NCBI GenBank assembly: GCA_937928545.1
Contig: CALGJQ010000007.1
Coordinates: 248,001 to 312,000, forward strand
Source: an uncultured Verrucomicrobiales bacterium
GTDB taxonomy: Bacteria > Verrucomicrobiota > Verrucomicrobiia > Verrucomicrobiales > Akkermansiaceae
Length of the DNA: 64,000 nt
Reading direction: 5' to 3'
Both the position numbers and the translations under genes were made by a program. The notes beneath the pieces are model-generated. The model was not told where the DNA came from, ran no database searches, and worked only from the letters and a program-made list of their open reading frames with translations. This document shows, piece after piece, positions 53,363 to 62,335 of the stretch (positions are counted from its first letter, which is position 1; every line of letters begins with the position of its first letter).

Positions 53363-54310
53363 CTACTCCTCTCCTGAAACCGCTCGAAGTCTGAAGAATT
53401 CAGCGACGGGTTGATCGGCCAAGATTGGAAAGCGGAGCCAGTTCAGAGCGGTGTTTGTCACGGGAGGCGAGGGGTCGGCGCTGACCGAGCTTTGACTAGG
53501 GGTCCATGGGCCATCGATTTCCGTCGCGCTTTGAAGTTGAAATTGATTGAGTCCGATTCCAGCTGAAACTGAGACACGAAACCAAGCGAGGCCTTCTGAG
53601 TCGACGACGATGCTGGTGGGTGAAAGGTCGTTCGCGGAGGCTGGATTCCCACCGGTGGCGTATTCTAGGAAGTTTGAACGTCCATCATTATCGGGATCTG
53701 CATTCAGGGCGCGAAGCGTGGAGTCGGTAATACTTGCGTATTGATTGATCCACGTCGTGAAAGACGGTCGCTCGCTTGCACGAGAAGTATTGAAAGAAAA
53801 CTCTCCTAGGTTTTGGCCAAGGACGAGCGAAGCGTCACCCAAATGGAGCGAGAGGAGAGATTCTAAACCAGTTGGAGAATCGATGCTGAATTGCTCATTG
53901 GGGAACTGGGCCACCAAAAATTCACTGCTGTCAGGTGAAGTGATGAGAAGTGAAATCACCTCTCCATTCCAAGAAACGGCGGAGTCAGTGGTAGTTTCGC
54001 GAACTACAATTTCAAAGACCCCTGCGCTTGCTTCGGCTCCGGTTCCAATCGTTAAGGTTTCTCCAAACTGCACGAAATGGGCTTCAATTTGTGTCAGCCC
54101 TCCTGCCGCAGCGGCATCGATGAGGTTTGCAGAAGTGAGACCTGGAAAGGCTCCCACGCGAACTTCAGATTCAAGGGGGAGAGCAGTTCCGTTCGCCGAA
54201 TTAAGTGACTCCATGGGACGGTTGTTGTCTGGGAGCGAGCTAATGACGACCGTGTGTGCGGTCAGGAGCTGGCATAGAAAAACCGTCGATAGAAAAGAGA
54301 GAGTTTTCAT
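53363..54310 (-). CDS. Exported protein with DPDNDG linker, function unknown
   Basis: 315 residues with a signal peptide (MKTLSFLSTVFLCQLLTAHT). Beta-rich, with a mid-protein DADPDNDGRSNFLEYATGG-like linker (ALNADPDNDGRSNFLEYATG), which in Verrucomicrobiota exported proteins precedes a C-terminal beta sandwich (FQLQSATEIDGPWTP, FFRLRAV). It lies 7 bases after the next gene on the same strand, so both form an operon. Confidence 0.75.
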   Translation of the reverse strand: MKTLSFLSTVFLCQLLTAHTVVISSLPDNNRPMESLNSANGTALPLESEVRVGAFPGLTSANLIDAAAAGGLTQIEAHFVQFGETLTIGTGAEASAGVFEIVVRETTTDSAVSWNGEVISLLITSPDSSEFLVAQFPNEQFSIDSPTGLESLLSLHLGDASLVLGQNLGEFSFNTSRASERPSFTTWINQYASITDSTLRALNADPDNDGRSNFLEYATGGNPASANDLSPTSIVVDSEGLAWFRVSVSAGIGLNQFQLQSATEIDGPWTPSQSSVSADPSPPVTNTALNWLRFPILADQPVAEFFRLRAVSGEE

Positions 54311-54317
54311 GGGTGAT

Positions 54318-55622
54318 TTATTCGAGTAGAATGAAACGATAAAAGATACGGTTTTGACCGGTGGGATAACGAACGCTATAAATCATAGTGTCACCAGGCA
54401 CGTGAATATCGTCACTAAGTTCTAACCAAAATTGAGTGCCGCTGTTGGACTGTAAGGAGTATGAGTTCCACGGACTGAAGAAAAATGGGTCGGGGCGATA
54501 GGTCAGAGTGTAGTATGACTCAGTTTCGCCGGGTTGAGGGTCCGCATCGAGGGTGAAAAAGGGCGAGGCGCCGTAGTATTCATGGGCATTTAGTTTAAGG
54601 AAACCTGGGGCTCCTTTTCTGTGAATACGGAGGGTGGAAAGTGGATCGACTGGAGTGGTCGGCTCAGTGCTATTACTGTCTCCGACCTTGAGCCATTTAG
54701 GATCGTTGGAGGCAGAGGAATAGTAGAATGGTCCGCGCGGTGTGACGGTGGAGGATTCGTGGATCATGAAGAGGTCGGAAGTTGCGGCATTGGGACCACT
54801 TTGAGCGGGAAAGGGGCCTGAGGTTGTCACGAGGTTACTAATGGTCGTCGCGTTCCAGGCGGGGATGGAGAAAAGGTTAAGGCCAGTTTTGATTGGAAGG
54901 AGGATTGGGATTTCACTGACTTGGCCCCTGATGAACATTTTGATCAAGCCCGGAGTTCGTCTGATGACAGAGTAGGCATAAGGGTAGCGGAGCGTTTGAT
55001 GGGTGGCATCTTCGGCGACGCCTTCCTTTTCCCAGCGGGAACGGATCGAGTTAAAGTAGAAAAGTTCCTCCACTTGCGTGTCAGGATTGAAGATGGCGAC
55101 GTTGTCACTTAGTGCGGCACTTTCACCAGCACCGAAGCCCAGGGAGTTGTCAGCAGTGAAGACTTCGGAGAGTCGGCGGTGGCGGGTAATGGTGAAATAT
55201 TGGCCGGGTTGAACAAAGGATGGGAGGTCGTCTTCGCAATGGATTTCATTGCCAGTGATTGACGTGATGTTGGCGATATATCCCTCAGCTGAATCACTCA
55301 TGAAATGAAGGTAGTATTTTTCCGCAGGCACCAAATTCTGCGGGACAAAGTCTTCTACCGTTTCATTATTAAATAATTGATCGCTAAGATTTAGGATTTT
55401 TCCAGATACCTGGTGAACAGGCCCACTAAAAATAGGTTCAGGAGTTAAGTGCGTTCCCAAGTGAGTTGTCCGCAATGGATGTTCGGTAGAAGATCCATGA
55501 ACATGCACTGAGAATACAGCGATAGGTTTGCTGACAGATTGTGCTTTTACTATAAGGCTTCCAGCCAGCGTGTAGAACAAGCTGAGAGTGAAAAAGGTGA
55601 GGCAGGAGAGGGAGTGGGACAT
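54318..55622 (-). CDS. Exported TIGR02597-like protein
   Basis: 434 residues with a signal peptide (LTFFTLSLFYTLAGSLIVKA). The pattern of a beta-rich body with FSGPVHQVSG, YYLHFMSDSAEGYIANI, EELFYFNSIRSRWEKEG, YPYAYSVIRRTPG and LIKMFIRGQVSEIPILLPIKTGLNLF fits the uncharacterised Verrucomicrobiota family TIGR02597; the name is from memory of the family's features. Upstream in an operon with the DPDNDG protein. Confidence 0.65.
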   Translation of the reverse strand: MSHSLSCLTFFTLSLFYTLAGSLIVKAQSVSKPIAVFSVHVHGSSTEHPLRTTHLGTHLTPEPIFSGPVHQVSGKILNLSDQLFNNETVEDFVPQNLVPAEKYYLHFMSDSAEGYIANITSITGNEIHCEDDLPSFVQPGQYFTITRHRRLSEVFTADNSLGFGAGESAALSDNVAIFNPDTQVEELFYFNSIRSRWEKEGVAEDATHQTLRYPYAYSVIRRTPGLIKMFIRGQVSEIPILLPIKTGLNLFSIPAWNATTISNLVTTSGPFPAQSGPNAATSDLFMIHESSTVTPRGPFYYSSASNDPKWLKVGDSNSTEPTTPVDPLSTLRIHRKGAPGFLKLNAHEYYGASPFFTLDADPQPGETESYYTLTYRPDPFFFSPWNSYSLQSNSGTQFWLELSDDIHVPGDTMIYSVRYPTGQNRIFYRFILLE

Positions 55623-56095
55623 TGTGAGAGGGCTATTTCTACGCTCCTATTTGATAGCGATAAAGAAGCGTTTTCCGAGGTCGAGGTCTTTGAGTAAGAC
55701 GCGATTGATGAAGTGGCCAGAAGAACCTGTTTTCACGAGCAAAGGACGGTCGATGCGAATTTAGATTTTAGGGAACGGGGAGGGGGAGTCAAGTTTGCGA
55801 GTCAGGGTGATCAAGTTAGGGAAAGATGAACCACTGATCGCACGAATTTTCACGAATACCCAAGGGGCACACCGTCTTGGTTGAGGAGACGAGGTTCGGG
55901 TTTGGAAAACCCTCAAGAATTCCCCCCAATCTTCATAAATCTGTGTTGAAAATCTAAGGAGAATTACCGGTGATTTATGAAAAAAAATCAGGAAATAGAA
56001 GGGAGTTTTTAACACAGATTCATGAGGATTGTTCCAAATTTTTGAAGATTGCGAGAGGGGCTTTAGTGCTTATGGCAGAGTGGGCGGAGTCTTCG
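55623..56095. other. Non-coding region with repetitive sequences
   Basis: 473 bases with no credible gene. Besides the inverted repeat described separately, TGATCGCACGAATTTTCACG (from ~55836) looks like a fragment of a common intergenic repeat. The start may hold the promoter of the minus-strand exported operon. Confidence 0.6.
55914..56044. repeat. Imperfect ~39-bp inverted repeat with 53-bp spacer
   Basis: The left arm (55914-55952) and the right arm (56006-56044) are reverse complements over CAATCYTCATRAATCTGTGT and the flanking A/T bases, with a weaker match outside. TTTTTAACACAGATT in the right arm recurs as TTTTTAACGCAGATT at 58456. This suggests a small non-autonomous palindromic element. 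Confidence 0.55.
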
Positions 56096-56461
56096 TTACT
56101 TCACCTCAACGCGGTAGAGGTGCATCGGGGTTTTGTCGATGTTCTCAATGCTGTAGTGGGGGCCGTTTGCTTCGGCCCAGACGGCGCACTTTGGTGGGGT
56201 GCTTTTGCTGACGATCTTTCCGGCTGCGTTTCGGATGATGTTTTTGGCGGGGCGATGGACGATGATGACTCCGGGGAGGTCGTGGTTGTGAAGGGGGATT
56301 TTATCGCCAGGTGCCGCGATGATCTCCATGACACGGACGCGCTCGTTTTCGAAGATGGGCTTGTGACCCTCGGGGGCAGGTTTTAGCGTTTGCGGCGAGA
56401 GGGAGGTGCACGCTGAAAGGAGCAAGCTGGTGAGGCTTGCGAGTGTGAGAAGAGCTTTCAT
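56096..56461 (-). CDS. Small cupin-fold lipoprotein
   Basis: 121 residues. Lipoprotein signal SLLLSACTS (Cys18). The mature part is a cupin barrel: FENERVRVMEI, APGDKIPLHNHDLPGVIIV with two His in the usual metal-binding spacing, and APPKCAVW-like strands ending YRVEVK. The substrate is unknown. It is 10 bases downstream of a tiny lipoprotein gene, in the same direction. Confidence 0.75.
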   Translation of the reverse strand: MKALLTLASLTSLLLSACTSLSPQTLKPAPEGHKPIFENERVRVMEIIAAPGDKIPLHNHDLPGVIIVHRPAKNIIRNAAGKIVSKSTPPKCAVWAEANGPHYSIENIDKTPMHLYRVEVK

Positions 56462-56471
56462 GAGAGAACTC

Positions 56472-56582
56472 TTAGCAGACGACCATGGGAGGAGCCGGAG
56501 GTGGAGTGGGCTCGGTCGATGCGCAGGAGGAGAGGGCGAAGAGGCTGAGGGCGAGAGCGGCGAGTTTGATTTTGGTTTTCAT
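56472..56582 (-). CDS. Tiny lipoprotein (36 residues)
   Basis: Read directly from the sequence. It starts MKTKIKLAALALSLFALSSC, a clean lipoprotein signal with lipobox L-S-S-C at Cys20, and the mature part of 17 residues (ASTEPTPPPAPPMVVC after the Cys) is Pro-rich and ends in a second Cys. 10 bases upstream of the cupin lipoprotein. Similar minimal lipoproteins occur in many bacteria; function unknown. Confidence 0.6.
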   Translation of the reverse strand: MKTKIKLAALALSLFALSSCASTEPTPPPAPPMVVC

Positions 56583-56682
56583 GGTGATTTTGAAAAGGAA
56601 TGACGAGAGCTTGATCTCCATCGAAGAAACTGTCGATTATGTTTCTCAAATTCGCCAGATTCACTAAGACTAATCTCCCAAA

Positions 56683-57045
56683 ATGAAGCGATTCGTTCCC
56701 CTGCTTTTCGTAGTCCTAGGGGCTATGTTGTTCGCCTTGCTATCTCTGGTTTTGTTTCCCTATCTCATTGTAGGAGGACTATGTAGGGCTATTCCGTCGA
56801 TAGCTCGAAGGCGGTGGCTTGTGAATGGCATTGCGATAAGCTTACCCCTTCTGATGCGATATGGATCAGGTTTATGGGCGGTTAGATTTGGAGAGGATTC
56901 TTCGGATCGTTTCTGGTTTGAATTAGTAGGATCGGTTGTGAATATGGCCTACTCTCATATTTTTGTTTGGGCAGGATTCCTGAGTTTAAATGGATTTCTT
57001 GGTGAAATCAGGAAGGGTTCTACTCCGGCGGACCAAGCTTGCTGA
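56683..57045 (+). CDS. Small membrane protein, function unknown
   Basis: 120 residues with an N-terminal long hydrophobic pair (~5-35, PLLFVVLGAMLFALLSLVLF), a basic loop RRRWLV, and two further possible membrane helices (~48-60, ~82-100). No family recognised. It lies 87 bases upstream of the Sel1-repeat gene. Confidence 0.6.
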   Translation: MKRFVPLLFVVLGAMLFALLSLVLFPYLIVGGLCRAIPSIARRRWLVNGIAISLPLLMRYGSGLWAVRFGEDSSDRFWFELVGSVVNMAYSHIFVWAGFLSLNGFLGEIRKGSTPADQAC

Positions 57046-57132
57046 GCAGCAAATCATCTTCAATTGAGTTTGTTGGGTTAGGAGTTTTTTTCATTCGCTC
57101 AGTCGCACTACAACTTTTACGATCCCCTCAAA

Positions 57133-57906
57133 ATGAAGCACCTTTCTTTCTTCCTGCTTTCAATCGCAATGAACGCTTACGCTGACCTCGAGTCTGGCAT
57201 CACAGCCTACAACGAGGGAGATTACGAAACGGCGCGGGAGGAATTTAGTGCTGCAGCTGATATCAAGGATCCGATGGGGCTACATCTTTTGGCGTCGCTT
57301 TATTACCAGGGGCACGGCGTCGAGAAGAATTTGGATCGCGCTGTCGAGCTGTTCACAGCCGCCGCTGAGAAGGGTTACCGAGCTTCCCGCGCCAATCTCG
57401 GTCTCATGTATCACAAAGGCGATGGAGTGAAGAAAGACATCGAGAAGGCGATCTCCTATTACACCGCCGCAGGAAAGCAAGGCGACCTTCAATCTACTCT
57501 TAATCTTGGTCAGATCTATCGGAAGGGAGATGGAGTCGAGCCCAATTTGACGAAGGCTGCGGCGTATTACAAGTTTGCGGCTGAGCGTGGCTACGTTCCT
57601 GCGGTTAACGAATATGGGTTGCTATTCGCACAGGGGCAGGGTGTGGATCTGGATTACGTTGAAGCGTTCGGATGGATGTCATTTGCAGCGAAGATTGGAG
57701 ACGGACAAGCGATCAAGAATCTTGCAAAGCTGAAGCAAATTCTAGGTGATAAGGTTGAGGAAGGGACAAAGAGGGCGAAAGAGATCGAGGCCGTAATCAA
57801 AAAACACGGAGAGCAAGGTGGCGCTGACAACCCCGCTACCGACGCGAAGTCAAAGCCGGAAGGTGAAGGGGAATTAAAAAATGAATCGGGGGGATGCCCT
57901 CAGTAA
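57133..57906 (+). CDS. Exported Sel1-like repeat protein
   Basis: 257 residues. Signal peptide MKHLSFFLLSIAMNAYA. Residues ~20-195 are five Sel1/TPR-type repeats with the typical A-x-x-x-L-G-x-x-Y/F-x-x-G-x-G-V (ASLYYQGHGVEKNLDRAVEL, LMYHKGDGVKKDIEKAISYY, QIYRKGDGVEPNLTKAAAYY, LLFAQGQGVDLDYVEAFGWM). A Lys/Glu-rich C-terminal tail ends in GGCPQ. Such solenoids mediate protein contacts in the periplasm. The next gene starts 33 bases downstream. Confidence 0.85.
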   Translation: MKHLSFFLLSIAMNAYADLESGITAYNEGDYETAREEFSAAADIKDPMGLHLLASLYYQGHGVEKNLDRAVELFTAAAEKGYRASRANLGLMYHKGDGVKKDIEKAISYYTAAGKQGDLQSTLNLGQIYRKGDGVEPNLTKAAAYYKFAAERGYVPAVNEYGLLFAQGQGVDLDYVEAFGWMSFAAKIGDGQAIKNLAKLKQILGDKVEEGTKRAKEIEAVIKKHGEQGGADNPATDAKSKPEGEGELKNESGGCPQ

Positions 57907-57939
57907 CGTGCTTTAGGTCTTGGACGTTCGCCCCAGAAA

Positions 57940-58419
57940 ATGAATCATCCACAGGAGCTATTGGACTACTGGGCGGATGCCGAGGATTGGTCGAGGTCCC
58001 ATGATCCAGACGACTGGCCTGTTTCTGAGGAGATTGCCAAAATGTTCGAAGGGCACATTGATCGTCTTAGACCGAATGCGGATGCTGGGAATGACTTCGC
58101 CCGATATGCGATTGCTTCAATTTATCATCTCGAGTTGATCTATCCTGATGATAAGACACGTCAGGAACGGTTTTCGGAAGATCGCGTGACAATGACGAAA
58201 CTTCTTTGTCAGTGTGCGGAGAATGGCCTTGGAGTTGCCTTCGACAATCTTGTGGTCTCTGGTGTTGGGGAGATCGGGGATTTCGCCCGAGCGGCGGCTA
58301 GGGACTATGAGCGAGAGCAGAAGCCGGAATGGGATGAGTCTACCAATGTGCCAGTTTACAGCCCCGAGTGGATGGAAGGGGCAATGAATCTTTGGAGAGC
58401 GCGACGAGGTGAATCCTAA
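57940..58419 (+). CDS. Hypothetical protein following the Sel1 gene
   Basis: 159 residues, acidic, without signal peptide. Helical, with LLDYWADAEDWSRSHDPDDW, FARYAIASIYHLELIYPDDK and LLCQCAENGLGVAFDNLVV, the latter resembling a single degenerate Sel1/TPR repeat. A cytoplasmic partner of the upstream gene is possible. No family recognised. Confidence 0.65.
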   Translation: MNHPQELLDYWADAEDWSRSHDPDDWPVSEEIAKMFEGHIDRLRPNADAGNDFARYAIASIYHLELIYPDDKTRQERFSEDRVTMTKLLCQCAENGLGVAFDNLVVSGVGEIGDFARAAARDYEREQKPEWDESTNVPVYSPEWMEGAMNLWRARRGES

Positions 58420-58455
58420 AGATAGCCCCGCTGGGGGTAGGCCCCAAGGCGGAGA

Positions 58456-58504
58456 TTTTTTAACGCAGATTGAAAAGGATTTGCGCAGATTGACGCAGAT
58501 TTTT
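58456..58504. repeat. ACGCAGATT-type intergenic repeat
   Basis: Three near-identical units, TAACGCAGATTGA, TTGCGCAGATTGA and ACGCAGATT, occur in 49 bases between the hypothetical gene and the convergent oxidoreductase gene. The opening TTTTTAACGCAGATT matches the inverted repeat at 56006 except for one base. Confidence 0.55.
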
Positions 58505-58548
58505 CTTAGGCTGTGGGGAGCTTCCAGCTACGGGAACGGTGGGGTCTT

Positions 58549-59592
58549 TTAAAGGAAGATTTTTTTGCCGTCGTTCTTGGCGCTTTCGTAGATGGCGGTG
58601 ATGACTTCGACTGACTTGCGGGCCTCGCTGGCGCAGGTGGAGGGCTCGCGGCCTTCGGCGATCGCGGTGACGACTTCCTCGAAGTTGCGCTGGTGTTGAT
58701 AGAAATTGATAGCGGTGGGATCGTTGGCTCCGAGTCCGGCTTCTTGGCCTTTCATGAGGGTGGATTGAATTTCGCTGTCCTCGGGCTTCTCTTCGCGGAA
58801 GTCCCAGATTTCGAAAGATTCATCAGCTAAGAAGACGGAGCCATCGGTTCCAGAAAGTTGGACGCGGGCGGGGTGGCCATCTTTTGACCAAGTGCAGGTG
58901 GAGGCTTCAATGACGCCGCGGGCGCCGCTTTCGAATTCCACGATCGCAACGCAGTGGTCCTCGACCTCGATGCGCTCGTGGGCGAGGAGAGCGGTGTTGG
59001 CTTGCACGCTTTTGACGGGGCCAGCGAGGTAGATGAGAGCATCGACCGTGTGGACGGATTGGTTCATGAGCGAGCCACCGCCATCGAGGGCCCAGGTTCC
59101 GCGCCAGCCGGCGGAGTCATAGTAGGCTTGATCGCGATACCACTTAATGTAAGCGGAGGCGGAAGCGAGGGTGCCGAAGCGGCCTTCGTCGGAGGCTTTT
59201 TTGAAGGCGTCCATCCCGGGGTGGAAGCGGCGGTTGAGCACGGCGGCGAGAGTTTTACCATTGTCCTTTGCGGCGGCCATGAGTTGGTCGATGCGCTCGG
59301 TGGTGATTTCGAGAGGCTTTTCGACGATCGCGTGCTTGCCGGCATTGAGAGCGGCGAGAGTGGGGTCGAGGTGTGCGCCGCTGGGCGTGCCGACGGTGAC
59401 GATTTCTAATTCCTCGTCTGCCAAGAACTCGGCCATGTCTGAGTAAGCGGTGCCGCCATATTCTTCGGCGAGTTTGTCGGCGGCTTCCTGACGGAGGTCG
59501 AAGACTGAGTGAAGAGTGCCGCCAGTCATGGCGGTGATGGCTTTGGCGTGGAAGTGGCCGATCATTCCGGCTCCGATGATTCCGAATTTCAT
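58549..59592 (-). CDS. Gfo/Idh/MocA-family oxidoreductase
   Basis: 347 residues. The N-terminal Rossmann domain has FGIIGAGMIGHFHAKAI, IVTVGTPSGAHLDPTLAALNAGKHAIVEKPLEI with the conserved EKP lysine, and VLNRRFHPGM. The C-terminal domain has GGGSLMNQSVHTVDALIYLAG with a catalytic-type His, and GVIEASTCTW. NAD(P)-dependent sugar or inositol dehydrogenases of this kind are abundant in Verrucomicrobiota. Monocistronic and divergent from the following two-component system, with 236 bases between. Substrate unknown. Confidence 0.9.
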   Translation of the reverse strand: MKFGIIGAGMIGHFHAKAITAMTGGTLHSVFDLRQEAADKLAEEYGGTAYSDMAEFLADEELEIVTVGTPSGAHLDPTLAALNAGKHAIVEKPLEITTERIDQLMAAAKDNGKTLAAVLNRRFHPGMDAFKKASDEGRFGTLASASAYIKWYRDQAYYDSAGWRGTWALDGGGSLMNQSVHTVDALIYLAGPVKSVQANTALLAHERIEVEDHCVAIVEFESGARGVIEASTCTWSKDGHPARVQLSGTDGSVFLADESFEIWDFREEKPEDSEIQSTLMKGQEAGLGANDPTAINFYQHQRNFEEVVTAIAEGREPSTCASEARKSVEVITAIYESAKNDGKKIFL

Positions 59593-59828
59593 AATGTTGT
59601 GGGGGAAGTTGAAACCATCGCTGCAGTTCTGGCAAGGAAGGCTTTACACTCCATTTACACTTGGCGGAAAATTTCTCGCTTAATCTCTCCCCATGACCCG
59701 AGGAAATTCCACGAAACGAGCCCTGCTTAGCTGCCACGGCGGAGGGATAATGCCTCAATGGCGCGCGGACAAAAACAGTGCGCGACCAAGCGGCTAAAAA
59801 AGGTTACCAGTTCAGTAAATAAAACCTT

Positions 59829-60518
59829 ATGCCTGCTCCTACCATTTTAGTTGTTGAAGACGATGCGGCCGTTCGTCGCGGAGTTGTCGATGCTCTCACT
59901 TTCGCGGGTTATGAGGTGCTCTCGGCAGCCGATGGTCGGGAGGGTAAGGAGGCTGCTTTGACGGCACGATATGACCTTTTGTTGTTAGACCTGATCTTGC
60001 CGCACTTTACGGGCTTCGAAATTCTGGAAGCTCTTCAGAAAGAGCGAGCAGGACAGGCCGTCATTATCCTCTCGGCGAAGGGGGAGGAAAATGACCGAGT
60101 CAAAGGTCTGAAGATGGGGGCTGATGATTATGTGGTGAAACCTTTTAGTGCGCGCGAGCTTTTGGCCCGTGTTGATGCGGTCTTGCGTCGGACAACCGAG
60201 CGACAGGGACTTGGAGAAAAGCATGAGGTGGCAGGGCGGACGATTGATCTGACAGGGGCGGAAATCGTTTATGAGGGAGTGCGGCAGGAGTTGTCGGAAC
60301 GCGAGGTGGGAGTTTTACGCTATTTGATTGCCAATCCAAAACGCCCGATACCTCGGGAGGAATTGTTGCGGCATGTGTGGGGGATTGATCCCAATCGGAT
60401 TGAGACTCGCACGGTTGATATGCACATTGCGCACATTCGTAAAAAGCTGGGAGATCAAGACCAGGGAATCCTCGAAACCGTCCGCGGCCGCGGTTATCGG
60501 CTGGCGTCGAAATCATGA
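59829..60518 (+). CDS. OmpR/PhoB-family response regulator
   Basis: 229 residues. Receiver: ILVVEDDAAVRRGVVDAL, phospho-acceptor Asp54 in LLLLDLILPHFTGFE, Lys104 in YVVKPFSARELLARVDAVLRR. Winged-helix domain: LSEREVGVLRYLIANPKRPI, REELLRHVWG, TVDMHIAHIRKKLG, RGRGYRLAS. It overlaps the next gene by ATGA, so the pair is a two-component system. Confidence 0.93.
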   Translation: MPAPTILVVEDDAAVRRGVVDALTFAGYEVLSAADGREGKEAALTARYDLLLLDLILPHFTGFEILEALQKERAGQAVIILSAKGEENDRVKGLKMGADDYVVKPFSARELLARVDAVLRRTTERQGLGEKHEVAGRTIDLTGAEIVYEGVRQELSEREVGVLRYLIANPKRPIPREELLRHVWGIDPNRIETRTVDMHIAHIRKKLGDQDQGILETVRGRGYRLASKS

Positions 60519-62335
60519 ATCGGTCGTGGTTGGTGTGGGCCGTCCTCTTGGGATGTGCGGTGCTTATTCTTGGGATGTTTGCGTGGATCACGCAGAAAAC
60601 CTTGAAGGCTGAGAAGGAGCGCGCCGAGGCCGAGGCGGCTTCGCTTTTAGGAGAAAGGGTGAGGCTTTCGTTGACGAGGATGGATGGCATTGGAAGTGAT
60701 CTCTTGGTTGCCGAAAACTTACGGGCGCCCATGTTTTACCGCTCTTTCTTTTCGCCTTCAGACATTGTTACGAACCAGTTTCAAGATGTTGAAAAAGGGG
60801 TGGTGTTACAGCCCTCGCCCTTACTTTTGGAGGAAGTAGAGTTTGTTGATCTGCACTTTGAAATGGGCGCGGATGGTAGGTTGATTTCGCCACAAGTTCC
60901 GCAGGGTAATCAGCGGGATCGAGCTTCCGAGTCCGGGCTGACGGAGGAACGAATTGAGGTGATGGAAGGTCGTCTTAAGAAACTTGCAGGATTGATCCCA
61001 GAGGTGTCAGTGGTGGCGAAGCTCTTTGGGGAAGTAGAATGGCAAAGGGATACGGATTCCCCTTTAGATCTGGCGGTGGCGAACGCTTGGTTGAATAAGA
61101 ATGCTCAGAATATTGCGCCGTCGAAACCGCAAGTTAAGGGCGAGTATCAGAATCAACTCACGAAGCAGGAAGCGGGTTCTCGATCGAAGAACTACACTCA
61201 ACGAGTGCAGAAAGCGGCGAAGAAATCGGCAGATTGGGGGAACGTTAATCGAGCGGAATCAGCTCCCAAGGTGAACTCGAATGGGATTCTGAGCGTATCG
61301 CCTTTTCTCTCCCTGTGGCATGGCGAGGAGCTGTTTTTTGTGCGAGAGATTCGCCGCATTCGCAGTGTGAGTTACCAAGGGCTTTGGGTGTCGCAAGCAG
61401 AGTTGAAGAAGAGCTTGATGGCTGAGGTTCCTCTTGATTTGGGTGAAGCTGTTTTAGTGAAGACTGATGAGGCTTCGCAAGATGCGGCGCATTTGGTGTC
61501 ACTTCCTTGGGCTTTGCTGCCGGGAGCGATTTCGGAGCAAGAAATCCCAGCCTTAACGCCGCTTCGCAAGACTTTGATCGCGGGATGGGTTGCGGCTCTT
61601 TTTGCTCTCGTGGCCCTTTCCCTTTTGTTGGCTGGAGTGATGAAGTTAAGCGAACGTCGGGCGGCTTTTGTCTCGTCGGTCACTCATGAATTGCGAACGC
61701 CTTTGACGACTTTTCGACTCTACTCCGAGATGCTGGCGGATGGGATGGTGACGGATGAGGATCAGAAGCAAGAGTATCTCAGAACGATGTTGGGTGAGTC
61801 GGAGCGCTTGAATCACTTGGTGGAAAACGTGCTGTCTTATGCGCGGATCGAGCGCGGGAATGCGAGGTCGAAGTTTGAGAAGCTCGCGGTGGAAGATTTG
61901 GTGGAGCGGATGAGGCCGGTTCTGCAGCGAAGGGTGGATCAGGAAGATGCCGCGCTTTCGATCGAACTCTCTGATGATTTGGACTCGGTCGAAACCGATG
62001 TCACCGCAGTGGAGCAGATTCTTTTTAACCTAGTGGATAATGCCTGCAAGTATGGCTTGCCGGAAGGTGAGAGAGGGCGTGTGACATTAACGGTGAGTAA
62101 GAAAGGGAGCGGGATTGCTTTTGAAGTTCGCGATGAAGGGCGGGGGATTGCGCGTAAAGAGAAGAAGAGGCTTTTTCGAGCCTTCCATAAAAGTGCTCAT
62201 GAAGCGGCGCACGATAAGCCAGGCGTTGGTTTAGGTCTCGCACTTTGCCGGAGACTGGCGAGGGCGCTGGGAGGTGACTTGAAAATTGGCTCGCCACAAG
62301 GTGCGGGGGCGAGCTTTGTGCTGGTTCTGCGATAG
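60515..62335 (+). CDS. Sensor histidine kinase, partner of the upstream regulator
   Basis: 606 residues. TM1 at ~7-27, a large periplasmic domain (~28-350) with no family match and a Lys/Asn-rich stretch near 210-250, then TM2 (~352-372, LIAGWVAALFALVALSLLLAG). The kinase core: H-box SVTHELRTPLTTFRLYSEML, N-box LFNLVDNACKYGLPEGE, G1 VRDEGRGIA, G2 KPGVGLGLALCRRLA. The signal is unknown; the large sensor region is typical for this phylum. Confidence 0.92.
   Translation: MNRSWLVWAVLLGCAVLILGMFAWITQKTLKAEKERAEAEAASLLGERVRLSLTRMDGIGSDLLVAENLRAPMFYRSFFSPSDIVTNQFQDVEKGVVLQPSPLLLEEVEFVDLHFEMGADGRLISPQVPQGNQRDRASESGLTEERIEVMEGRLKKLAGLIPEVSVVAKLFGEVEWQRDTDSPLDLAVANAWLNKNAQNIAPSKPQVKGEYQNQLTKQEAGSRSKNYTQRVQKAAKKSADWGNVNRAESAPKVNSNGILSVSPFLSLWHGEELFFVREIRRIRSVSYQGLWVSQAELKKSLMAEVPLDLGEAVLVKTDEASQDAAHLVSLPWALLPGAISEQEIPALTPLRKTLIAGWVAALFALVALSLLLAGVMKLSERRAAFVSSVTHELRTPLTTFRLYSEMLADGMVTDEDQKQEYLRTMLGESERLNHLVENVLSYARIERGNARSKFEKLAVEDLVERMRPVLQRRVDQEDAALSIELSDDLDSVETDVTAVEQILFNLVDNACKYGLPEGERGRVTLTVSKKGSGIAFEVRDEGRGIARKEKKRLFRAFHKSAHEAAHDKPGVGLGLALCRRLARALGGDLKIGSPQGAGASFVLVLR

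Noticed and set aside
59255-59758. Arg/His-rich open frame overlapping the oxidoreductase start
   Set aside because: Frame shadow of the oxidoreductase gene; composition is unlike any real protein here.
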